A stretch of 64,000 nucleotides of DNA from Roseobacter fucihabitans (GCF_014337925.2 NZ_CP143423.1:2324501-2388500), one strand, 5' to 3'. Shown: positions 1 through 13,197, counted from the stretch's first letter. Notes: generated by a model from the sequence alone, not told the origin. Program-made: numbers and translations.

Positions 1-2
1 AT

Positions 3-362
3 CTGTCTCAGGAGATGCTTGATCACGCCAGAGCCAAGCGCCTTTACCGTCATTTGCAGGCCATCGAGGCGGATGCCCCCTTGCCTTTCAAGCAAGGCAC
101 ATATCCCGCCATCGCCGCCATTGGTGTGATCGGCGCGGGCGCTGCGCCGATTTCGCTGCTGGATAGGCTGTTGCATGCGCTGGGTCCGGGGGGGATGTTG
201 GTGTTCTCCCTGAATGATCACGCGCTTGAAGACCGTGCCAATGAGGGGCGGATCAATGAATGGACTGATTGCTGTGCAGCCCATTTGTTGTTTTGCGAAC
301 ATGGGCCGCATCTGCCTGGTATTAACTTGAACTCAAACGTCTACGTGCTTGAAAAGGCGTGA
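3..362 (+). CDS. C-terminal part of a SAM-dependent methyltransferase (5' partial)
   Basis: The reading frame is open from the first bases of the window, so the start lies upstream; the codon frame begins at base 3. The visible residues begin LSQEMLDHARAK, which matches the segment after strand 2 of class I SAM methyltransferases (D-L-S-x-x-M-L-x-x-A). Further on, LLHALGPGGMLVFSL matches the post-motif III segment. The enzyme would transfer a methyl group from S-adenosylmethionine; the acceptor cannot be told from this part. It resembles the methyltransferase half of TPR-methyltransferase proteins (inference). Its stop overlaps the GTG start of gluQ by four bases (GTGA), so the two are probably co-transcribed. 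Confidence 0.75.
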   Translation: MSQEMLDHARAKRLYRHLQAIEADAPLPFKQGTYPAIAAIGVIGAGAAPISLLDRLLHALGPGGMLVFSLNDHALEDRANEGRINEWTDCCAAHLLFCEHGPHLPGINLNSNVYVLEKA

Positions 363-1219
363 CTCTTAGCACAAGGTTTGCACCTTCGCCGACGGGGCCG
401 CTGCATCTGGGTCATGCCTATGCGGCTTGGGTTGCCGCTGATCTGGCGAGCCGTGAACGGGGACGTTTCCAGCTGCGGATCGAAGACATCGACCAGACCC
501 GTGCCCGCGCGGAATGGGAAGCGCAAATCTATCTGGATCTGAGTTGGCTGGGGCTTGAGTGGGAAACACCCGTGATGCGCCAATCGGATCGCCTTTCCGA
601 ATATCAGCGCGCGCTGGACCGGCTGTGGCGTGACGGGCTGCTCTATCCCTGCAACTGCAATCGCCGTGACATTCTGAACGCCGCCACTGCGCCACAGGAG
701 GGCGCGGCGCAGAGTTTTGGACCCGATGGGCTGATCTACCCCGGCACTTGTCGCGATAAACCAAGGCCGAAAACCCGCCCCCCAGATCTCGCCTTGCGGC
801 TGGATATGGCGCAGGCCCTGGGACAAGCGCAGTACTGCTTTACGGAAACCGGCAGGGGGCCGGATGGTCAAACTGGCGACATAACGCTGGCGCGGGATCA
901 TATCCTGCGAAACACCGGCGATGTGGTTTTGGCGCGGCGCGACATGGGCACCTCTTACCACCTGTCGGTCGTGGTTGATGATGCTGCACAGGGGATCACC
1001 ACCGTCACACGCGGGCATGATCTGTTTGACGCGACGCAGATTCACATCGTTTTGCAAAGTCTTCTGGGGTTCGACGTGCCGCGATACCATCATCACCGCC
1101 TTATCCGGGATGACGCAGGCAAACGGCTTGCCAAACGCGATGATGCGCGCGCGATCCGCACCTATCGTGACGACGGATATTCCGTATCCGACATCAAAAC
1201 GATGATCGGCTTGGGTTAA
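359..1219 (+). CDS. gluQ: Glutamyl-Q tRNA(Asp) synthetase
   Basis: This 286-residue protein is the paralogue of glutamyl-tRNA synthetase that lacks an anticodon-binding domain. The family activates glutamate and attaches it to the queuosine base of tRNA(Asp). The class I HIGH motif is seen as HLGHAYAA near residue 17 and the KMSKS-like motif as KRLAKRDDA near residue 256. CNCNRR near residue 100 is part of the usual zinc site. The length fits the family (about 290). The start is a GTG that overlaps the upstream methyltransferase stop by four bases. The 3' end overlaps the end of convergent hisI by four bases. Confidence 0.92.
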   Translation: MTLSTRFAPSPTGPLHLGHAYAAWVAADLASRERGRFQLRIEDIDQTRARAEWEAQIYLDLSWLGLEWETPVMRQSDRLSEYQRALDRLWRDGLLYPCNCNRRDILNAATAPQEGAAQSFGPDGLIYPGTCRDKPRPKTRPPDLALRLDMAQALGQAQYCFTETGRGPDGQTGDITLARDHILRNTGDVVLARRDMGTSYHLSVVVDDAAQGITTVTRGHDLFDATQIHIVLQSLLGFDVPRYHHHRLIRDDAGKRLAKRDDARAIRTYRDDGYSVSDIKTMIGLG

Positions 1220-1596
1220 CCTATAGGTTCCGGCTTCATCAGTTCGCGCTCAACGCCTTGCGATACTTCGGTGTAAAAACACGAACGTCGATTGGTGTGA
1301 CAAGCCGGTCCGGTCTGGCGTACCTGCAACAGCAGACAATCGCGGTCACAATCCACCCGCGCATCAATCAACTCCTGCACATGCCCGCTGCTCTCGCCCT
1401 TGACCCAAAACGCCTGCCGCGAACGGCTCCAATAGGTGACGCGCCGTGTCTCCATCGTGCGCGCCACGGCGTCGCGGTTCATCCAGGCCATCATCAGGAC
1501 CTCGCCGCTTACGCTGTCCTGCGCAATGGCCGGGATCAAACCAGCACCGTCATATTTGAGTGTGGCAGGATCGAAGGGCTTGAGAGCGTCAGACAT
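1216..1596 (-). CDS. hisI: Phosphoribosyl-AMP cyclohydrolase
   Basis: HisI opens the adenine ring of phosphoribosyl-AMP, the third step of histidine synthesis, in the cytosol. The family signature is clear: MAWMNRDAV, then TYWSRSRQAFWVKGESSGH, then DCDRDCLLLQV and GPACHTNRRSC, which hold the zinc-binding cysteines. I chose the ATG at 1596 (126 residues) because AAAAGG lies about eight bases upstream and the HisI fold begins soon after. An in-frame ATG at 1626 would add a Cys/Lys-rich stretch not typical of the family. It is a stand-alone HisI without a fused HisE domain, and no other his gene is in the window. Confidence 0.93.
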   Translation of the reverse strand: MSDALKPFDPATLKYDGAGLIPAIAQDSVSGEVLMMAWMNRDAVARTMETRRVTYWSRSRQAFWVKGESSGHVQELIDARVDCDRDCLLLQVRQTGPACHTNRRSCFYTEVSQGVERELMKPEPIG

Positions 1597-1674
1597 TGTG
1601 AAAACCTTTTTGCATCTTTGGCACAAGGACTTATGTATGGGTTTGAGCGTTGATGGAAAGAGTTAAGGTAATAC

Positions 1675-2127
1675 ATGTCTGGTGAAAACGACCTGATCAA
1701 TCTTTATTCCGGCCGCATCCTGGCGCTGGCTGCGGATATTCCACATGTGGGCCGGCTTGATGCGCCCATGGCCACGGTCAAGAAACGCTCGCCGCTTTGT
1801 GGCTCCGCCATCACCGTTGATATTGATGTGCGCGAGGGCCGGGTCAGCGGTTTCGCCCAGGACGTCAAAGCCTGCGCCCTGGGCCAGGCCGCCGCCGCCG
1901 TGACGGGGGGGGCATTGATCGGGCGGACCCTGAGTGAGCTGGAAGCGGCGCGCGATCAGCTGCGCGCGATGCTAAAGGCAAACGGCGCGGTGCCAGATGT
2001 CCCCTTTGACGGGTTCGAGGTGCTGCAGCCTGCACGCGAATACAAGAATCGCCATGCCTCTATCCTGTTGAGCATCGAGGGCGCCTGCGAGGCCATGGAG
2101 CAGGCATTGCGCGCGGATTGCGCCTGA
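1675..2127 (+). CDS. NifU/IscU-like iron-sulfur cluster scaffold domain protein
   Basis: This 150-residue protein looks like the NifU N-terminal (IscU) fold, on which Fe-S clusters are built before transfer to target proteins. The pattern SPLCGSAITVDIDV (Cys about 42), then VKACALGQAAAAV (Cys about 67) and a late cysteine (SIEGACEAM) corresponds to the three cluster cysteines of IscU, although the spacing differs from true IscU. Roseobacters commonly carry this variant outside an isc or suf operon (family knowledge), so its client is unknown. The ATG at 1675 follows AAGG at a good distance. It diverges from hisI and is followed by a minus-strand terminator. Confidence 0.75.
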   Translation: MSGENDLINLYSGRILALAADIPHVGRLDAPMATVKKRSPLCGSAITVDIDVREGRVSGFAQDVKACALGQAAAAVTGGALIGRTLSELEAARDQLRAMLKANGAVPDVPFDGFEVLQPAREYKNRHASILLSIEGACEAMEQALRADCA

Positions 2128-2148
2128 CGGCTGACGTCTTACCAAGAC

Positions 2149-2183
2149 AAAAAAACGCCGCACGTTCCGGACAGAACGGCGGC
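2149..2183 (-). terminator. Rho-independent terminator of the small gene at 2326-2454
   Basis: Read on the minus strand, GCCGC-CGTTC, a short loop, then GAACG-(T)-GCGGC forms a ten-base-pair stem with one bulge, followed directly by G and seven T (2155-2149). The T-run is only on the minus-strand side, so it serves transcription arriving from 2454 rather than the plus-strand gene that ends at 2127. Confidence 0.8.
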
Positions 2184-2325
2184 GCAAGTTAGAGCAATTA
2201 TCGCGTGGAACCCGGAGACGCGTGTTGAGGAAAACCTCCGTAAGACATCGAACAGGCAGTGTTTGTCTTACACATCATTTGGGGAAAGGACGCACGCCCC
2301 TCCGGCGCGAAATCGCAGGCAGAAA

Positions 2326-2454
2326 TCAGATAAACGCAGGCAGATGAAGTCCGACGACGAGCATCACAATCAAAGCGGCCACGCCTGCCGCATCTTGCAA
2401 CAATGTGGCCTGTGAGCGCGCTGCGATGGATTTGAGTTGTGACATCGTCGACAT
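2326..2454 (-). CDS. Small single-span membrane protein, 42 aa
   Basis: The ATG at 2454 has a strong ribosome binding site (AGAGGAGAG, spacing about 5-8), which decides this start over a longer open frame reaching 2601. The product begins MSTMSQLKSIAARSQ and ends in a hydrophobic segment (AAGVAALIVMLVVGLHLPAF), so it should sit in the inner membrane with a basic amphipathic N-terminus in the cytosol. I do not recognise a function. A dedicated terminator (2149-2183) follows, so it is probably a real single-gene transcript. Similar tiny proteins occur in Rhodobacteraceae genomes (from memory, not checked). Confidence 0.7.
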   Translation of the reverse strand: MSTMSQLKSIAARSQATLLQDAAGVAALIVMLVVGLHLPAFI

Positions 2455-2552
2455 GGTACTCTCCTCTATTTGTTGCCACTTTGTTCTCATATTCTTAACT
2501 CTCTGTAAAGAACTTAATGAGAACATTAGCGAACAAATTGACCGAAAATTCC

Positions 2553-6826
<4,274 letters not shown>

Positions 6827-6882
6827 TCAGAAACACAGCACGCGCATAGCCGGCTCGATTGTTTCAATGGCGTATTGCGTCC

Positions 6883-7602
6883 TTAGGCACCAACAGCCAG
6901 GCGGTGTGGATCATCTACCTGGCTAGGCTCCGGGTCCCGCAGAACATATCCCCGGCCCCAGACCGTTTCGATGTAGTTCTCACCACCGGTTGCGACACTT
7001 AGTTTTTTGCGCAGCTTGCAAATGAAAACATCGATGATTTTTAGTTCAGGCTCATCCATCCCGCCATATAGATGGTTAAGAAACATCTCTTTGGTCAGTG
7101 TCGTCCCCTTACGCAGCGACAAAAGCTCCAACATCTGATACTCCTTGCCCGTCAGATGGACCGCCTTATTGTCAGAGCTGACTGTTTTGGCGTCCAGATT
7201 GACAGAAATCAGCCCGGTATCGATCACCGATTGCGAATGCCCCTTGGAACGGCGGATGATCGCATGGATCCGTGCAACAAGCTCTTCTCTGTGGAAAGGT
7301 TTCGTCAGGTAATCATCCGCGCCAAAGCCGAACCCTTTGATCTTATTCTCGGTATCATCAGCACCCGATAAGATCAGAATGGGTGTCTCAATCCGGGACA
7401 ATCGAAGCTGCCGTAAAACTTCATGACCATTCATATCCGGCAAATCAAGATCCAGCAGTATCAGATCATAGTCGTACAATTTCGCAAGATCGATCCCTTC
7501 CTCCCCAAGATCCGTCGCATAGACGTTCAGATTTGCATGAGTAAGCATTAGCTCAATGCTTTTTGAGGTGGTCGGATCGTCTTCCACTAGAAGTACGCGC
7601 AT
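6883..7602 (-). CDS. ctrA: Cell-cycle response regulator CtrA
   Basis: CtrA is an OmpR-type response regulator; in alphaproteobacteria it is phosphorylated by the CckA-ChpT relay and controls cell division, flagellar and, in Rhodobacteraceae, gene transfer agent genes. The receiver domain has the acidic pocket (EDD, residues 7-9), the phospho-acceptor D51 in LILLDLDLP and the conserved K in LTKPF. The winged helix has [12 protein letters not shown] and the [11 protein letters not shown] end typical of CtrA. The length (239) fits. GGAG lies eight bases upstream of the ATG. The neighbour upstream is sciP, the gene for a CtrA inhibitor, in the same direction. A possible CtrA box lies at 7658-7672. 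Confidence 0.96.
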   Translation of the reverse strand: MRVLLVEDDPTTSKSIELMLTHANLNVYATDLGEEGIDLAKLYDYDLILLDLDLPDMNGHEVLRQLRLSRIETPILILSGADDTENKIKGFGFGADDYLTKPFHREELVARIHAIIRRSKGHSQSVIDTGLISVNLDAKTVSSDNKAVHLTGKEYQMLELLSLRKGTTLTKEMFLNHLYGGMDEPELKIIDVFICKLRKKLSVATGGENYIETVWGRGYVLRDPEPSQVDDPHRLAVGA

Positions 7603-7657
7603 AATAATCTCCGCATCGGATGAACGTTTAACTTGTAGTAACCTTGAACAAAAAAGG

Positions 7658-7672
7658 TTAACTACACGTTAC
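7658..7672 (-). promoter_or_regulatory. Putative CtrA box upstream of ctrA
   Basis: The sequence TTAA-N7-TTAC differs at one base from the CtrA consensus TTAA-N7-TTAA and sits 56-70 bases upstream of the ctrA start. A second, weaker TTAA-containing copy lies at 7628-7642, and both are in AT-rich DNA. CtrA is known to control its own promoters in Caulobacter, so autoregulation is plausible. Only the match itself is seen here. Confidence 0.45.
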
Positions 7673-7699
7673 CGTATCCGGGAAACTTACGTTAACAAC

Positions 7700-7978
7700 T
7701 TATGGTTGTCTATATTTTTGTAGCGCCGTCGCTTTCAGAGCATTTTCACCATGCTCAGACACCGCTTTGACCCATTCATGAAACTCATCTTCACTGATCT
7801 GATACTTCTTCAACGCGTCACTTTGCGTTATCAAACCATAGGCAACACCGCGCACAACCGCTGCCTTTCGGGATGCAACCCACCGCCTGGTATTATCGGG
7901 CGGCAAATCCGCAAGCGTCATGACACTGCCATCCGCTAGCGTTACTGACCGCGGACCATCTACTTTTTTCAGATACAT
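7700..7978 (-). CDS. sciP: SciP-like CtrA inhibitory protein (DUF1153)
   Basis: This 92-residue protein matches the DUF1153 family, whose Caulobacter member SciP binds CtrA and blocks its activation of target promoters. Recognisable segments are the N-terminal GPRSVTLADGSVMTLADLPP, then RRWVASRKAAVV, and a helix-turn-helix-like segment around ALKKYQISEDEFHEWV. The length is almost that of Caulobacter SciP. It lies 97 bases upstream of ctrA in the same direction, so the regulator and its inhibitor could share transcription. No terminator is visible between them. Confidence 0.88.
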   Translation of the reverse strand: MYLKKVDGPRSVTLADGSVMTLADLPPDNTRRWVASRKAAVVRGVAYGLITQSDALKKYQISEDEFHEWVKAVSEHGENALKATALQKYRQP

Positions 7979-8103
7979 TACTCATACCCATCATTACTAA
8001 TTTGAACAAACCTTGACCTTATCGGCTTAAAGACCCATGAAGCGCGCTCTTGAGAGTAGTTAGGATTTTCCTATATTTCCTCGAAATACCCGGAGATTTA
8101 GAT

Positions 8104-9246
8104 ATGCCGCTGGATCACGTGCACCCGTTGAACTCACTTGGCTTTGCCAAATCCCCCGCCGAAACACGCGTGGTCGTTGCGATGTCGGGCGGCGTGGATA
8201 GCTCTGTTGTCGCTGCTATGCTGGCCGAAGAGGGCTATGATGTGGTCGGTGTCACGCTGCAACTTTATGATCACGGCGCGGCTCTGGCCAAGAAAGGTGC
8301 GTGCTGTGCGGGCCTTGATATTCACGACGCACGGCGGGTCGCAGAGAAGATGGGCTTCCCCCATTACGTCCTGGATTATGAGAACATTTTTAAGGATGCG
8401 GTGATTGACGAGTTCGCTGACAGCTATCTGGGCGGTGCAACCCCGGTGCCCTGTATCCGCTGCAACGAGAGGGTGAAGTTCAAGGATCTACTGGAAACGG
8501 CAAAGGACCTGGAGGCGGATTGCATGGCCACAGGGCATTACATCCAGCGACATGAGGGAAGCAAAGGTGCCCAATTGCACGCCGCCGCGGACGGTGTGCG
8601 CGATCAAAGCTACTTCCTGTTTTCCACCACCCCCGAACAACTCGACTTCCTGCGCTTTCCGCTGGGACATCTGAAATCCAAGGCCGAAACCCGCGCGCTG
8701 GCCGCCAAATATGATCTCAGCGTTGCGGATAAACCCGACAGCCAGGACATCTGCTTTGTGCCAAACGGGGATTATGCTTCCGTGATCCTGAAACTGCGCC
8801 CGGAAGCCGCTGACCCGGGTGAAATCATCCATACAGACGGGCGCGTTCTGGGACGGCATGACGGCGTGATCAACTATACGATTGGCCAAAGGCGCGGCCT
8901 CGGGATTGGCGGGCTTGCCGATCCGCTTTACGTGGTAAAGCTGGACCCGGACACGAAATCCGTCGTTGTCGGCCCCAAAGAAATGCTTGCGACAAGAACA
9001 GTGCCCGTACGCGAAATCAATTGGCTCGGCGATGAAGACTTCATGTCCCGAGAAGAATGGCATCTGGCCGTGAAGGTGCGCTCAACCCGCCCGCCGACCG
9101 ACGCCATCATCCGTCCTCTGAGCGCGACACAAGCCACCGTGGAGCTCGTGACCCCTGAACAGGGCGTCTCCCCCGGTCAGGCCTGCGTCTTTTATGACCC
9201 CGACAGCACGCGCATCTACGGCGGCGGCTGGATCCACAAAGGCTGA
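8104..9246 (+). CDS. mnmA: tRNA-specific 2-thiouridylase MnmA
   Basis: MnmA installs the 2-thio group on the wobble uridine of tRNA(Lys, Glu, Gln), taking sulfur from a persulfide relay. Seen: the PP-loop [10 protein letters not shown] near residue 27, the catalytic cysteine in [12 protein letters not shown], and the second catalytic cysteine in SQDICFVP. The length from this start is 380. I chose the ATG at 8104 because GGAG lies about nine bases upstream; an in-frame ATG at 8050 would add 18 hydrophobic residues not expected for the family. TusA, a sulfur carrier that can feed this pathway in other bacteria, is also in this window (56189). Confidence 0.95.
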   Translation: MPLDHVHPLNSLGFAKSPAETRVVVAMSGGVDSSVVAAMLAEEGYDVVGVTLQLYDHGAALAKKGACCAGLDIHDARRVAEKMGFPHYVLDYENIFKDAVIDEFADSYLGGATPVPCIRCNERVKFKDLLETAKDLEADCMATGHYIQRHEGSKGAQLHAAADGVRDQSYFLFSTTPEQLDFLRFPLGHLKSKAETRALAAKYDLSVADKPDSQDICFVPNGDYASVILKLRPEAADPGEIIHTDGRVLGRHDGVINYTIGQRRGLGIGGLADPLYVVKLDPDTKSVVVGPKEMLATRTVPVREINWLGDEDFMSREEWHLAVKVRSTRPPTDAIIRPLSATQATVELVTPEQGVSPGQACVFYDPDSTRIYGGGWIHKG

Positions 9247-9289
9247 AAAGCGCGTCATTCACCCAACACGACCACATTGGCGACAAACT

Positions 9290-9312
9290 GTTTGACCCTC
9301 TCAGGGTCAAAC
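9290..9312. terminator. Perfect inverted repeat between convergent mnmA and lpxB
   Basis: GTTTGACCCT and AGGGTCAAAC form a perfect ten-base-pair stem with a three-base loop. It lies in the 110-base gap between two genes that end towards each other, where a bidirectional terminator is expected. There is no clear T-run on either side, so the terminator role is inferred from position and symmetry only. Confidence 0.45.
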
Positions 9313-9356
9313 GCATGGCGTCAGGCGTAGCCTGTCCTTTTAACAAAAGCACTTGG

Positions 9357-10508
9357 TCACAAACGCGCCAGAACCGCTTTTGCCGCGCGTAAACCGGGGT
9401 CTTCTCCGCCTTCACCAAGGCGCTGCATGGTCACCTCCATCGCCGCCAATTGCGCCTCTGGAGCGCGCAGCAACCCCAAGAGCGCCTCGGCAATGCGGTC
9501 AGGCTGACACTCCGGTCCCAGAAAATCGGGGACAACGCGCGTGTCCGACACCAAATTGACCAAGGTGACCGTATCCACCAGCGCCATCGCCTTTATCAAC
9601 CGAAAGCTCAACCAATTCATCTTATAGGCAATCACCATCGGCGTGCGCGCCGCCGCCAATTCCAGCGACACGGTGCCAGAGGCCGCCAGCGCAATATCGC
9701 CAGCCTGGAACGCTGCGCGCTTCAAACGCCCCGCATCCATCAACGACATACCACGCGGATCCAACACTGTCGCGTTCACAGGCCATTTCGACACTTCCGC
9801 GCGCACCAGCTCCACAACAGGGGCCGCCGCCGGTACAACCACCTTCAAATCCTCATGCTGCGCTTTGAGCGACGCAATCGACTGCCCAAACACTGAGGCC
9901 AAACGCGCAACCTCACCCCGCCGCGATCCCGGCAAGACCAGAAGCATGGGGCCCGTACCGATCTCATGTGCGGCTCGAAACGCCGATACCTCTTCGGGGG
10001 TCGCCCTGGGCTCTGCAACCACCGGATGCCCGACAAAATCACACACCATGCCATCGACTGACATCAAGGGCGGCTCAAAGGGAAACAGGGCCAGAACCTG
10101 ATCGATGACCTGCGCCATCTTTTTCGCACGCCCCGCCCGCCACGCCCAAACCGTGGGGGCCACATAATGCACCGTTCTGATCCGACTGACCGATTTCACA
10201 CGGCGCGCCACGCGCAGACAAAAGTCCGGGCTGTCGATGGTGATCAACACATCCGGTTTTGAACGCACCACCGCCGCCGCCGTCTCATTGATCCGCGCCA
10301 TCAGGGAGCGGTATTTCGGCAATATCTCGGCAATCCCCATGACGCTTAACTCTTCCATGGGAAACAGGCTTTGCAGCCCCTGTTCCTGCATGTCCGCGCC
10401 GCCAATACCCTCGAACGCAACGTCAGGGCGCAATTGGCGCAACCCTCGCATCAACGCACCGCCCAATTTGTCGCCCGACGGCTCGCCTGCAATGATGAAA
10501 ACGCGCAT
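9357..10508 (-). CDS. lpxB: Lipid-A-disaccharide synthase
   Basis: LpxB joins UDP-2,3-diacylglucosamine and lipid X to make the lipid A disaccharide at the inner membrane. Typical features are the N-terminal IIAGEPSGDKLGGALM, YVAPTVWAWRAGRAKKM in the middle, VLPGSRRGEV and, near the C-terminus, SGTVSLELA and YKMNW. The length is 383 residues. I chose the ATG at 10508, which overlaps the lpxI stop by one base (TGATG), over one at 10529. It is the last gene of the lpxA-lpxI-lpxB group. Confidence 0.95.
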   Translation of the reverse strand: MRVFIIAGEPSGDKLGGALMRGLRQLRPDVAFEGIGGADMQEQGLQSLFPMEELSVMGIAEILPKYRSLMARINETAAAVVRSKPDVLITIDSPDFCLRVARRVKSVSRIRTVHYVAPTVWAWRAGRAKKMAQVIDQVLALFPFEPPLMSVDGMVCDFVGHPVVAEPRATPEEVSAFRAAHEIGTGPMLLVLPGSRRGEVARLASVFGQSIASLKAQHEDLKVVVPAAAPVVELVRAEVSKWPVNATVLDPRGMSLMDAGRLKRAAFQAGDIALAASGTVSLELAAARTPMVIAYKMNWLSFRLIKAMALVDTVTLVNLVSDTRVVPDFLGPECQPDRIAEALLGLLRAPEAQLAAMEVTMQRLGEGGEDPGLRAAKAVLARL

Positions 10509-11308
10509 CAGGGGCTTTTGCGCGCCCAAAGCACCAAACCCGCCGCATCCGCAGCGGCGATGGTGGCATCGGGTTCCAACAAAATGACCGACCCTGCCTC
10601 AACGCGTATCCCCGCAAGGCCCGCAAGGCCCGCACGGGCTGCGGCGGCGATAGTATCGGGGCCGATTGTGGGCATATCGACACGGCGATCCTGACCTGTT
10701 TTCGCCTGTTTGACCAAAATGGCCCGCGTCTTTGCGACGCCAGACGGCAAGGTTTCCAAAAGATGATCCGTCCCCCCCAGCGTCTCGATGCCCCAGACTA
10801 ATCCAGCCCCGACGACACAACCCTGCCCGACATCCAAGGGGGCCAGAGCCGCCAGCACCGCCGCGCCCCGATCCGCATCCAACAGCATCCGCTCATCCGG
10901 TTGCACAGCACTCAAAACGCCCTCGCCCACCAGGAGGTCCGCGGCCAGATCCTGCGCCGCCGTTACCTTGAAACCTTGGGCCTCAAACACCGCGATGACC
11001 GCGCGCAGCGCCCCGTCATCTCCCGTACTCATCGCCTTCATGATCGTGGGAACCAACGGGAGGGTTGCGCCGTCCAATGCCGAAGGGTCCAGCGGCGGGC
11101 GTTCAATCGCCCCGCAAAGGCAGATCTCATCCACCCCGCGCGCCTTCAGATCCGCCAGAAGCGAACCCAGATGTTCCAGACGAAACACGATCTCGGCCTC
11201 TAGACCTTCGGGCTCAAACCCCCGCAAGGCGCAGATCAGCGGTGCCACCGGTTGCGCCCCTGCGATCCGTGCGGGCAGCCCCCCGCGTCCTGCGATAAGG
11301 GCAAGCAT
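10508..11308 (-). CDS. lpxI: UDP-2,3-diacylglucosamine pyrophosphatase LpxI
   Basis: LpxI (formerly DUF1009) hydrolyses UDP-2,3-diacylglucosamine to lipid X. It replaces LpxH in alphaproteobacteria. The 266-residue protein begins LALIAGRGGLPARIA, has the LCGAIERPPL segment, and in the C-terminal domain GVAKTRAILVKQAKTGQD followed by DMPTIGPDTI, all family hallmarks. It sits between lpxA and lpxB with one-base overlaps on both sides, which fits its place in the pathway. Confidence 0.94.
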   Translation of the reverse strand: MLALIAGRGGLPARIAGAQPVAPLICALRGFEPEGLEAEIVFRLEHLGSLLADLKARGVDEICLCGAIERPPLDPSALDGATLPLVPTIMKAMSTGDDGALRAVIAVFEAQGFKVTAAQDLAADLLVGEGVLSAVQPDERMLLDADRGAAVLAALAPLDVGQGCVVGAGLVWGIETLGGTDHLLETLPSGVAKTRAILVKQAKTGQDRRVDMPTIGPDTIAAAARAGLAGLAGIRVEAGSVILLEPDATIAAADAAGLVLWARKSP

Positions 11309-12090
11309 CAGCGCGGCGTCAGAAAATGACGACCGCTGTCGGCCAGAATGAAATCAACGATCTGGCGCACGTAATCGCTTGTGGTTTCCTCTGACAGACG
11401 CACTGCACGATCATGGAACGTCCCCTCGCCCTGCGCCAACATCTGAAACGCCGCGCGCAAGGCGGTGATGTCGGAGCGCGCCACGCCGCGCCGCTTCAGC
11501 CCGACCAGATTGAGCCCATCGAGTTCGCCCCGCGGAGCCTGCACCAGACCATATGGGATCACGTCATTCGTCACCATCGTGACCGCCCCGATGATCGCCC
11601 CGCGTCCGATGCGCACGAATTGATGCACGCCCGACAACCCGCCGACGATCACATCATCCTCCAGCACGCAATGCCCGGCAATCGCCACCGAATTCACGAT
11701 GATGCAACGATCCCCAATGACCGCGTCATGCGCGATATGGCAGCCCGCCATGAACAACCCATCATCACCGATGCGCGTCACACCGCCCCCCGCCTCGGTG
11801 CCACAATTCATCGTCACATGCTCACGGATACGATTGCGTTTACCGATCACCAGCCGCGTCGCTTCGCCCTTGAACTTGAGGTCCTGTGGGATTTCGCCGA
11901 TGACCGCAAAGGGGAACACCACCGTATCCGCACCAATTTCGGTGCGCCCGGTCACAACCACATGGCTCTTGAGGTGCACACCCGCGCCCAGCGAGACATC
12001 CGCACCAACCATGCAAAACGGGCCGATGATGGCCGTTTCATCAATCTGTGCGCCCTCTTCAATTACGGCGCTGGCATGAATGTTGCCCAT
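11308..12090 (-). CDS. lpxA: UDP-N-acetylglucosamine acyltransferase
   Basis: LpxA transfers a 3-hydroxyacyl chain from ACP to UDP-GlcNAc, the first step of lipid A synthesis. The 260-residue protein consists of left-handed beta-helix hexapeptide repeats (for example IGADTVVFPFAVIG, IGDDGLFMAGCHIAHD). The catalytic histidine is expected in the MAGCHIAHDAVIGD segment. GGLSGVHQFVRIGRGA is the usual conserved block, followed by a helical C-terminus. Three bases separate it from the fabZ stop and one base overlaps with lpxI. Confidence 0.96.
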   Translation of the reverse strand: MGNIHASAVIEEGAQIDETAIIGPFCMVGADVSLGAGVHLKSHVVVTGRTEIGADTVVFPFAVIGEIPQDLKFKGEATRLVIGKRNRIREHVTMNCGTEAGGGVTRIGDDGLFMAGCHIAHDAVIGDRCIIVNSVAIAGHCVLEDDVIVGGLSGVHQFVRIGRGAIIGAVTMVTNDVIPYGLVQAPRGELDGLNLVGLKRRGVARSDITALRAAFQMLAQGEGTFHDRAVRLSEETTSDYVRQIVDFILADSGRHFLTPR

Positions 12091-12093
12091 GCG

Positions 12094-12552
12094 CTAGCCT
12101 AGGTCCATCATCGCGGTGAATTCACATTCCGCCGCCATTTCACCCTCCACCGACGCCACGCCGCCAAAGCGCCAGACCTTGCCGCCGGGCTTGCCACGCA
12201 GGGTCTGCAGGCGCATCTCCAACACATCGCCCGGCACGACTTTGCGCCGGAACTTGGCCTTGTCGATGGCCATGAAATAGACCTTCATCTCTTTATCCGC
12301 CATCTCCAGCGTCACGCCAACCATGACCGCCGCCGTCTGGGCCATGGCCTCCACGATTGTAACGCCCGGCATGATCGGCAAGCCCGGAAAATGCCCCTGA
12401 AAATGGGGCTCGTTCATCGTCACATTCTTGATGCCCATGGCGGAAGCCGTGCCGTCGATATCGACCACCTTATCAACCAGAAGGAAGGGATACCGATGCG
12501 GCAGGATGCGCTGGATCATCTGAATATCGGCGCTGGTTTGAGGGCTCGTCAT
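12094..12552 (-). CDS. fabZ: 3-hydroxyacyl-ACP dehydratase FabZ
   Basis: FabZ removes water from 3-hydroxyacyl-ACP in fatty acid elongation. The hot-dog fold signature [14 protein letters not shown] is near residue 16. The catalytic His-Glu pair is in [18 protein letters not shown] followed by IVEAMAQ. The length from the ATG at 12552 is 152 residues. AAAGGAG eight bases upstream decides this start; the open frame continues upstream to 12621 without support. Between ompH and fabZ one often finds lpxD in other bacteria, and it is absent here. Confidence 0.95.
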   Translation of the reverse strand: MTSPQTSADIQMIQRILPHRYPFLLVDKVVDIDGTASAMGIKNVTMNEPHFQGHFPGLPIMPGVTIVEAMAQTAAVMVGVTLEMADKEMKVYFMAIDKAKFRRKVVPGDVLEMRLQTLRGKPGGKVWRFGGVASVEGEMAAECEFTAMMDLG

Positions 12553-12629
12553 GATAGGGCTCCTTTGGTCCTCAAGGGCTTGAGCATCTGAGTAACAACT
12601 CAACCGCGACAGGGCAAGCAAGCGCTGTC

Positions 12630-13193
12630 TCAGGGTTGTTCGGGTGCCGCAATGCCGTCCCCGAGGACGCTGTCCAGACGCGCGATGGCGGTGCGGGTGA
12701 TATCGATGGCAGTGGCGCTCAGAAAAATCGACCGCCGCTCCAGGATGACGGCGGCACCGGATTCCCGCATCAGCGTTTCAAGGATCGGTGCTGCCGCATT
12801 GAGGAATACAACCCTGCGTCCCTCCAGCGCCACATTCAGGTCTCGCGTCTTGGCGTCCTGCGTGCGCCGCGTCGCCTGCACCTTCTCGTCAAACTCATCG
12901 GCAAGCAGTCGGAAATCCGCCGGCGGCAACGTCTCTCGGGTCTCGGTCAGCGCCTTTTCTTCGGCGCTCAAAGCCTCTTCGATCCTGCGGTTTTCCGCGG
13001 CAAGTGTTGCGCCGCGCGCCTCGAACTCCTCCACCACACGTTTCCCAAAAGCGCTCTCCGCAAATAAACGATCCGAATCAATGGTCAGGATCGGCGTTTG
13101 CACAGGACCGATACGCGTAGATTGCGCTGTGGATTGCCCCCCCCAGATCGACAGGCAGATCAGGAGTGTGAAAAGCGCCGCCGCATGCCGCAT
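12630..13193 (-). CDS. OmpH/Skp-family periplasmic chaperone
   Basis: Skp-family proteins hold unfolded outer-membrane proteins on the way to BamA. This 187-residue protein has a signal peptide (hydrophobic [11 protein letters not shown], cleavage likely after QSTAQ), then the family opening [20 protein letters not shown] long charged, coiled-coil-forming region (about 60-130) makes up the tentacles. It starts four bases after the bamA stop, the usual arrangement. Sequence conservation in this family is low, so the call rests on N-terminal pattern, helix content and position. Confidence 0.88.
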   Translation of the reverse strand: MRHAAALFTLLICLSIWGGQSTAQSTRIGPVQTPILTIDSDRLFAESAFGKRVVEEFEARGATLAAENRRIEEALSAEEKALTETRETLPPADFRLLADEFDEKVQATRRTQDAKTRDLNVALEGRRVVFLNAAAPILETLMRESGAAVILERRSIFLSATAIDITRTAIARLDSVLGDGIAAPEQP

Positions 13194-13197
13194 CGGA

